Assembly (NCBI GenBank): GCA_022702545.1
Contig: JAHRBC010000004.1
Coordinates: forward strand, 1,984,001 to 2,048,000
Direction of reading: 5' to 3'
Source: Phycomyces nitens
Taxonomy: Eukaryota > Mucoromycota > Mucoromycetes > Mucorales > Phycomycetaceae
Length of the DNA stretch: 64,000 bases
Below, in pieces: positions 56,734 to 64,000 of the stretch; position 1 is the first letter of the stretch, and each line of letters begins with the position of its first letter. The notes below the pieces were generated by a model. The model was given only the letters and a program-made list of their open reading frames with translations, did not search any database and had not been told where the DNA came from. Position numbers and translations under genes: made by a program.

Positions 56734-59700
56734 ATGTATAACACTTTCAATAACGAAGTTCAATGCCAGTGCTCAGTCTGCTCTCTCGATGTCCAAGGAT
56801 TTGTAGCAGTATCTGCCCAAATAGCACAAAGACATGCTGATAACGATCTTGTCAGACATTTTATGCAGACAGCTTCTTGTAAGTAATATATATATAATTT
56901 GTTCACATTTCAAAGTGTAATTAAACATTTTAAAAAATATAGCATTGTCAGCTGAAGCAATTCAGATGGAGAATGATAATAACATGGAGATTGATGCCGA
57001 GGTCCATGATGTTGATGCTCATGTTGAATGTAAGTATAAAATTTTATTCAAATTGCATAATAAATTGCAGCCACTTGAATATTTACTTTTTTGCTCCAAA
57101 AAAAAACAATGGAAAACTTACCTGTGTCTGTTACCAATTTTTGTTTATAGCTGAAAATGAAGATGAGGATATCATTGAGCTTGATACAATGGAAGGCTCT
57201 GAATATGAAGCTGAAGAATTTGAAGGTTAGTAAAAGTACAAGAAAAACATAGATATCATATATTAATATACAAAACCTAAATAGAACAATTCTCATCCTC
57301 CAACATGCCAGCGGATAACACCCATGCTTTCATTGCTGCCTTTGCCACCTTTTTCATATCAAAATATGTTGTAAACTCTGGAGGAGCAATTTTGATCAAG
57401 TTCCTCAATGAGGTTTTGGCGCACTTTGGCAAATCATTCCGTCTGCCATTGAGTTTGAGTGGTCTTTCCTCCATGACAGGGTTCAACCAAGTCTGCAAAG
57501 GTGTCCAGCACTACGTGATGTGTGGCGAGTGCCACAAGACATACATGGAGTTTGACGGTGTTCCCCAGTGCTGCAACTTCAGAAGACTTTCTGGCGGTAT
57601 ATGTGGTGCCAATCTCTTCAAGCCTTCGAGAAACGTAGCACTGCCAAAGAAGGTGTATATGTACAACTCCTTGATTTCTGCCTTGTCCGTTCTCTTCTGT
57701 TGCCCTGGATTTGAAAGCAGTATCAATCACTGGAGACATAGACAGCAAGTTGCAGGCATGATGTTTGATGTCTATGATGGTGCCAAGTGGAGCAATCTGG
57801 AAGACAGCAATGGTCAGCAATTCGTGGCTCATGAACGATCAATCATGTTGACTCTAAACATCAATTGGTTTCAACCTTTTGATGGGGTTACTTACTCTTG
57901 TGGGGCAATCTACATGTCCATAAACAACTTGCCATGAGACGAACGATACAAGAAGGAGAACACCATTCTTGTTGGCCTCATGCCTGGCCCAAAGGAAGCC
58001 AAGACCAGTGAGATCAATCACTACCTCCGTCCTCTTGTTGCCGAGCTCCAATCCTTGTATGTGGGTGTGGTGATCCCTACTGTGCGCTGTCCTTCTGGTG
58101 CTCTTGTCCGTGCTGCTCTTTTCCTTGTTGCCTGCAACATTCCTGCTGCTTGCAAGACATGCGGATTCACGTCCCACATGAGCACCAATGCCTGCCACAA
58201 GTGCAATCGCCAGTTCTCCCATCTCCCAGGGAATGGCAGTGTTGATTATTCTGGTTTTGTCTTTTCCGAGTGGGTGCCTCAAACCAAAGCAGATAATCGT
58301 CGTGATGCCCTGGCCTGGAAGTGTGCATCGAGTGAGACAGACCAAAAGAGGATGGAAAAGGAGAATGGAGTCTGCTGGTTGGAACTCCACAATCTTGAGT
58401 ACTTTAATGTAGTTGAGTGCACCATCATTGACCCGATGCATAACCTCTTCTTGGGAACCTCGAAGTGAGTGATGGAGAAGTGGAGATCAGCTGGTCTGAT
58501 CACCAACAGAGACTTGGCCGATATGCAACAAGAGGCTGACAATATGGTCCTTCCCCCAGACATGAGCACCCTCAAGAAGAAGATTGGCAAGGACTTCCCG
58601 TTCATGAAGGCCAACAAATAGAAGTCCTGGTGCCTGGTATACTCGCCTGTCCTCTTGAAAGACCGGTTGCCAAGGGACAATCTTGACAATTGGATGTGCT
58701 TCGTCAACGCCTGCCAATACTTGTCCAAGCCTAGCATATCAGAAGACGAGTTAGCCGAAGCCCATTTCTGTTTGGAGTTGTTTGGACAAGGATGTCAGAA
58801 CTTGTATGGTGCAGATTTTATCTCACCTAACATGCATCTTCATCTGCATCTTCATGAGATGATTGTCAACTTTGGGCCAGTATACGGCTATTGGCTTTTC
58901 AGCTTCGAGAGGTACAATAGTATACTCAAGAACATCAACACCAACAGGAGAAGTGGTTTTGAGGCCACATATATGAGAAGTTTCATTGAGGATACAAGAA
59001 AGAGAGATTTTGTTCGCGGTTTCCTAGACACACCAAGTGGACAATACTTCTCAGACGTAGTTAGCAAGTTGACCATCCATCAAGACATCACCTCAACCCA
59101 AATTCCGTACCTTGATTTGTCTGCCTTCTCATTGCCAGAATTCCTTGAATTTGCAGAGAACCCATCGTTAACAGTCCACGGTAACGAGCCTTTGCCACCA
59201 TCAACTCTGCCATTGAAAAAGAAACCAATGAGCATGATGCCTAGACTGGAATACAATTGTCTAGTGGAGTATTACCAGGTTGTTCATGGGGACAAAAACA
59301 TTAACAGCTGCAAAGACACCATAGCCTCGACCACTTTTGTCAATGACTGGATTGAAATGCTTGCGTCAATCAACATCATGGGCCAAATATTCAAAGGAAG
59401 GAGTGGTAAATGTCGAAATGGGTCATACATCCAAGCATTGTTTGTTGAGAAAAAGACCGAGGCAGTGTACGCGTATGTTGGAGAGATTCAGTATCTATTT
59501 GTTCACACATTTAGTCCTGCTGTTTTTTCTTCACATCGTGGAAATGCCTACAACAGTCAACACACTTTTGCTTTTGTAAACTGGTTCAAGACCACATCAG
59601 ACACCACCAGAGAGGCTGAAGGAATTGAGGTTCACAAGGATGAATTTTCGGCTCTTGACTTTCAAAGCATTCTTCCTGTCCATCGGATTCTCCTGCCTGT

Positions 59701-59779
59701 TGCAATTGTGGATTATAAATCTAGTAGTAACATTAACAAAAAACTAGTTGTCCCTTTGCCTAGAAAGGTTTCCGCCTAA
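56734..59779 (+). pseudogene. Element gene A, right copy: CACTA/tnp2-like transposase
   Basis: Four exons: 56734-56878, 56943-57029 (87 nt), 57151-57225 (75 nt), 57285-59779. They give 934 codons in phase, with three stops: TGA 57935-57937, TGA 58466-58468, TAG 58619-58621. Exons 2 and 3 have exactly the lengths found in the left copy. The zinc finger (CQCSVCSLDVQGFVAVSAQI), acidic linker, LMLTMNIDW-like block (IMLTLNINWFQPFDG), GLMPGPKEAKTSEIN, CGFTSHMSTNACHKC, DPMHNLFLG and FGPVYGYWLFSFERYN are all retained. At the stops the left copy has Arg, Arg and Trp, so each can be one C-to-T or G-to-A change from a sense codon. No frameshift in over 900 codons. The C-terminus ends PLPRKVSA. Confidence 0.85.
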
Positions 59780-59874
59780 ATATATTTATCTTATCTCTCT
59801 TGTTCTTAATCATAACTTCATAGTTTGTTTTGCGAATCATGTGTTTAAAAAGTAAAAAAGACAAAAGCAAAGAT

Positions 59875-61106
59875 TTATTCATTTTTGAATACCCAGGCAG
59901 GCAAATTCAAAGTCAGGTGACTTGGGGCAGGAATCTCCTTGATCGTTTTTTGCTGTCTGGGCATTCTTGTCTTTGTCTTTGTTGATGACTGTCTCAGGTC
60001 ATCCTCTCTTGCAAGATGGTCAATGACCTTCAGAAGCCGGTTCAACTATATTAAATTTATCAGTCTTTTCTCATCAATCAGCACATCACTCTACAAAATA
60101 TTAATTACCTCATCGCTTCTCCAACTGGGACGAGCAACACAGAGAACACGCATGCTAATACCAGGCGCAACGTCTTCCATATCTGATTCACCATCAGACA
60201 TCACATCCTTCTGGAGGACATGGAGATAGGCCATCTCATCAGGGTTTTCAGGCTTATGGCCCATCTCCTCATCGATTGCCCTCCAGTGACATTTGTAGGC
60301 CTCCACCCTGCGCAAGTGGATCTATAAAAATTTTCAGATTAAATTAAAAATATCAAATCGTCTTTATACTAACCTCGACAAGCCTGGTATTAGCCCAAAC
60401 CTTTCTCTTCTTGGCAGAAGCTTGCTCTTCACTCATGTTTGAAGTGAGATGGTAGTACTTGTAATTGTTTTTAATTTTTTGCACTACCATGCCAGGCCAA
60501 AAACCAGCAGCACAAGGCTGCAAGAGAATGTAGTCTCTCAAGTAGTTGATGACCCTGACATTGTCTGGGTGATTAATCTTCTTGTCCTTATTTCATTTCT
60601 GTTTGTCTTCATTCTCGACAATCAGAGCAGGATCATTAGACGTGAAGTTCTTCTTCCACATCTTCTCATTAATGAATTCCTAGATATAATTTATTAGAAA
60701 ATATTTTTTAACAAAATAATAATAATATTCATACCAAGACAATCGCGCGCATATCACTGGGACTAATTGAGCTGGAGGGGCCAACAGAAGGAACCATTCC
60801 AACGGAACCAGCTTGGCCAAGAGGGAGCTGGCTCTGGACACGACTGGCATGGGCTTCTATGAGTGTACTCATGGTCTTGTTGGTCTTGCCAGCAATGTCA
60901 TAGACCATTCCCATTCTGGACTTGAGGAACCTCAAGTCTTCAAGGATAGCGGCCATTTCTGTCCTGCCTTGGCTACTTCCCTCACCAGTACTAGGAGATC
61001 TAGGCATAATCTCACGCTGGCTGATACGACCAGCAACAACACGGTCAATTGGAGCAGCTGGATTTGCTCTGGCTTTGCGTCCTGAGTTTGCTTGGGTTGG
61101 GGACAT
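59875..61106 (-). pseudogene. Element gene B, right copy: coiled-coil accessory protein
   Basis: Four exons: 61106-60735, 60679-60374 (306 nt), 60321-60109, 60045-59875, totalling 354 codons with one TGA at about 60594-60596. The N-terminus is basic and Ser/Pro-rich (MSPTQANSGRKARANP), followed by a coiled-coil-like stretch (MAAILEDLRFLKSRMGMVYD). Exon 2 has exactly the 306-nt length of left gene B. Exon 3 ends in VARPSWRSDE, matching QPSWRSDE on the left, and exon 4 begins LNRLLKVIDHLA and ends LNLPAWVFKN, matching PLPEWAIKN. It lies 96 bp from, and convergent with, right gene A. I do not recognise the family outside these elements. Confidence 0.72.
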
Positions 61107-61382
61107 TTTCTAAATAAATATTTTTAAAATAAAATAATAATAATACATAGATTAATATATTTTTATTATATATATCCTTGAATATATAGACTTACATAAT
61201 AAGCTGTAGTAGTGGGTGTAGTGTCAGGTAAGAACAATAATATTACTTGTCAAAAAAACTATATTTATATATTGAAAAAAAGTATATTTTCGGAGTACAG
61301 CAAAATAAAATGAATTTGTGGACACACAGTTTTCATAATCCCATTATTCTCATAATTTATTAGGGCTTACTATAATCTAAAA

Positions 61383-63052
61383 ATGCGTATGGATTCTTTT
61401 TTCCCAATTTTCCCTTTTTCTCTTTCTTTTTCTTTTTGCTTCCTTTATACTCTCTGGTAAGTATTTAAAAATTTTTCACGCAATTAAAAACAACCTTTAA
61501 CATTTTTTCAATTATCTAAAAGATGTCCTATAGTCACTTTTATTCATGCTTACACAAGAAAAACGTAAATAGGCGCACTATTTTTTATTGCTGTTGCTAA
61601 TCAGTAATCTTCATCTTGTAGATTCAAAAACAACTCCTTTCAATTGCAATGGCCAAAGATGACAATGATGAAGTTGAATGGAGGGAATGTACTTGGTATG
61701 TTTGAATATTTTATCACTATTAATACTAATATATTCTGTCTTTACTATCAGCTCTTTATATTAAACAAAATTGCCGCGTTTTAACAAAGATATGGAATAC
61801 CTAACAAACCAGTTTGTCTTGGTAAGTAATCAGTCATTCCTATTACTTTTCTAACAGAAAATATAGATATCTTTTCTATTACACGTACACATTTTTTGAT
61901 GGCTATATCATTATCTATCATGAAATACTGTTTGGTATGCCTGAAAATTTGCTCTCAAGATATGGAGCATCTACTCTGTTCTGTCAACCACTTCAGCCAT
62001 TCAAAGCAGTAGTTAAAGAGTTGGCCATGCTCTCGACCCATGTTTTAAAAAGGTAAACATAAGTATACCGTGAATATAGCTATAGCCATGAATCTAGACC
62101 AAATTACTAGGCTGTATATTATGAGAAAAAATTTTATCAATAAAAACATATTCATAAACTATTTGCCATAATCTATTATAAAGAAGTATATAATAAATTA
62201 CCAATTGAAAGTATTCAAAGCCTTAAAAATATTAAACAGCCAATAAATACACGTCTGGTGGAAGATAGTTGAATGGATAGACAAGGGAAAGTAATGAAAG
62301 TTGAATCTTGATCTGTCAAAAATAGATCTTATTATTGACCTTGAAATAATAATCCATGTAACGTTATACTGAAAAGAGATAAAATATACACTTTCAGTTA
62401 CAGTTCTGTACCTCCTTGAGGTTAATGAGCCGACATGCCCAAAACTAGAGCATTATATCTGCCGAATTACTGCAACATCTCATATAACTTGTCATTCATA
62501 TCTGGAGAGTAATATTTCTATTTAATTCTAGGATTTTTTATTTATTTGCCTCGGGATTTCACTTACTATCACATCTGGGAATCGTACATTTTTTTGTAGT
62601 GGACGTGGCAATCATCATGTGATGTTCACCTGTCCATACAGAAAGTGAGTATTGGTATTAGTCAAAATACAAAATAGAGATCACTCACATTTTTTATATT
62701 TTTATCTAGCCGTCGCAATATAACTATTCAAAGCTGGTTTGTTGGCACCGTGGAATTTTATTTTGAGCATAAAGAGGTTGATAGCACACTGCACTTTCTG
62801 GCATTCGTTGAAGTGATGAAAGAGCATGGTACAGCAGCCCATGACTCATCTGTGCCAATTGTAATACGGCGGTCACACAGCTCAACTGGACAAACAACCC
62901 AGCCAAAATATGTTGTTAATGTGGATGACATTCAGCATCAAGTTGGGCTCATCCAGTACCCTCCGAGTAGTAATCAGTTCTTTATCATTGCACCATATTA
63001 TGTGTTTAATGACAATCTGCGTGTGACCATGGGGAACCTTGCCACTTTATAA
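61383..63052 (+). pseudogene. Element gene C, right copy (5' part uncertain)
   Basis: The secure part is the last two exons: one ending at 62644 with the His/Cys-rich RTFFCSGRGNHHVMFTCPYR, then 62710-63052 (NITIQSWFVGTVEFYFEHKE, AFVEVMKEHGTAAH, YVVNVDDIQHQVGLIQ, IIAPYYVFNDNLRVTMGNLA). This resembles C-terminal regions of transposon-linked proteins in Mucorales. It also recalls, more loosely, the C-terminus of gene A (FVNWFK, ILPVHRILLPVA). Upstream, possible exons at about 61626-61695, 61752-61820 and 61871-62054 (MPENLLSRYGASTLFCQPLQ) are joined by GT-AG introns, but I could not build a continuous frame. Mirrored by the remnant at 43085-43600. Confidence 0.5.
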
Positions 63053-63079
63053 AAATTTTCTTTTTCTTTTTTCTTTCCT

Positions 63080-63778
63080 TATAAATATCAATACCAAATA
63101 AAATAAAATAAAATGGCTAATAATGTCAAAAATAAAAATTCGGTTTCAAAAAAACGGTAGCATAACTACAGTTTTGTTCACACAGGCGAAAAATTATTTT
63201 TCTCAAAAATGCACAACATCTTTAACACCAAATAAAATGCTCATTTCAATAAACAAGGTTGCCTAAAAACTTACGAGCCCTTTCTATGGTACTACAACTA
63301 CCTCATTGCCTGATGAAAAGACATTCCATGCAACTTTTATAATTCGGGATCAATGACATTACCTTTCAACCACAATCTGCGGAGATAAAGTGCTCTAATA
63401 AATATTAATGTCATATAAAATAAAATAAAATGGCTAATAATATCAAAAACAAAAAATTGGTTTCAAAAAAATGGTAGTTATGCTACCGTTTTGTTCACAC
63501 AGGCGAAAAATTATTTTTCTCAAAAATGCGCAACATCGTTAACACCAAATAAAATGCTCATTTCAATAAATAACATTGCCTAAAAACTTACGAGCCCTTT
63601 CTATGGTACTACAACTACCTCATTGCCTGATGAAAAGACATTCCATGCGACTTTTATGAATCGGCATCGATGACATTACCTTTCAACCACAATCTGCGGA
63701 GATAAAGTGCTCAAAAATCATAAAAAACGGTAGTTATGCTACTGTTTTCGGCACAGCTACCAGTCCTTCCGCCGTAGT
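63080..63778 (-). repeat. Right inverted terminal repeat, internally duplicated
   Basis: The reverse complement matches 42686-43062, but its inner ~310-bp module occurs twice in tandem (about 63096-63396 and 63413-63714). Each module has the ggctaataat, cggtag(c/t)ataact, ccaaataaaatgctcattt and cctttcaaccacaatctgcgg landmarks. The outer end reads ccgccgtagtg. Confidence 0.8.
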
Positions 63779-64000
63779 GAACGAGTAAGACAAAGAAGTA
63801 GGGGAAATAAACTAAAGAAGTACAGAATGGTGCAATCCTGCAAGAAAGTGAGAAAGGATTCACAAAGGAAATATAAAAGGAAAGAGTATAAAAAAGGAAA
63901 TAATAAAATGTGATAAAATAAAATAAAGAAAAATTGAAAAGAAAGAGAAATAAAGAAACTCGGGGATCAGCTATCCTTACTCGGCTCGGACTTCTTCTTC
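63779..64000. other. Right flank of the large element
   Basis: A-rich purine-biased sequence with no gene; outside the terminal repeat. Confidence 0.5.

Larger units (their letters stand above)
42686..63778. mobile_element. Large palindromic CACTA/EnSpm-like transposon
   Basis: A 21.1-kb unit bounded by inverted terminal repeats (42686-43062 and 63080-63778). Both ends start ACTACGGCG, and the right end reads CACTACGG, like the CACTA superfamily. Between them genes are mirrored. Left arm: C fragment (-, 43085-43600), B (+, 50091-51359), A (-, 52658-55670). Right arm: A (+, 56734-59779), B (-, 59875-61106), C (+, ending 63052). A is a tnp2/Plavaka-type transposase. No terminal-repeat copy lies at the centre, so this is not simply two complete elements side by side. 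The arms are about 7-8 kb once insertions are discounted. A target duplication could not be recognised, and the ends differ by roughly 15%, so the unit is old. Alternative: two related elements inserted head to head with loss of inner ends. Confidence 0.7.

Noticed and set aside
42686..63778. Host defence or biosynthetic gene cluster carried as cargo
   Set aside because: Every coding segment between the terminal repeats is explained by transposon genes A, B and C or by inserted LINE/LTR sequence; no cargo gene was recognised.

Overview
The window looks like nuclear DNA of a filamentous fungus of the Mucoromycota. Genes carry many short GT-AG introns (about 45-100 bp). Intergenic DNA is very AT-rich with long poly-A/T runs. 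The lipase is of the Rhizomucor/Rhizopus secreted type, and the transposons resemble those common in Mucorales. A Phycomyces- or Mucor-like genome is my best guess; species is an inference.

Positions 1-32,100 are mostly a conventional gene region. It holds a secreted class 3 lipase (2107-3677, +), eIF4A (5125-6554, +), the CCAAT-binding subunit HAP5/NF-YC (7060-8240, -), porphobilinogen deaminase HEM3 (8886-9993, +), an 11-exon DHA2 drug/H+ antiporter (10750-13156, -), a Trf4-type nucleotidyltransferase (16575-18246, +), a nucleostemin-family GTPase (23833-25515, -), an ASCC2/Cue3 homologue (27591-29834, +) and an SMP-domain lipid-transfer protein (30072-32095, +). Introns were placed by hand from splice sites and reading frame. 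Several exons are tiny: 5, 11, 13 and 15 nt. Between these genes lie decayed Tc1/mariner copies.

Positions 33,900-42,430 are nested repeats. A Tc1-like transposase gene is split by a 338-bp solo LTR. Next is a 6.9-kb Ty3/gypsy chromovirus on the minus strand with both LTRs, a polypurine tract, gag, protease, reverse transcriptase, RNase H, integrase and a chromodomain. It has three later solo LTRs inserted, each with a perfect 5-bp target duplication, plus stop codons and a lost integrase aspartate.

Positions 42,686-63,778 appear to be one large palindromic CACTA/EnSpm-like (tnp2/Plavaka-type) transposon. Inverted terminal repeats flank two mirror-image arms. From the outside inwards each arm has a third gene 'C', an accessory coiled-coil gene 'B' and a transposase gene 'A'; the two A genes are head to head around 56.2 kb. 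A and B are paralogous between arms with matching exon lengths. All are close to full length but carry one to three in-frame stops. The left arm was later enlarged by a 618-bp solo LTR, a LINE lacking its 3' end, and a separate 5'-truncated LINE with a 12-bp target duplication. The palindromic element is the most unusual structure in the window.
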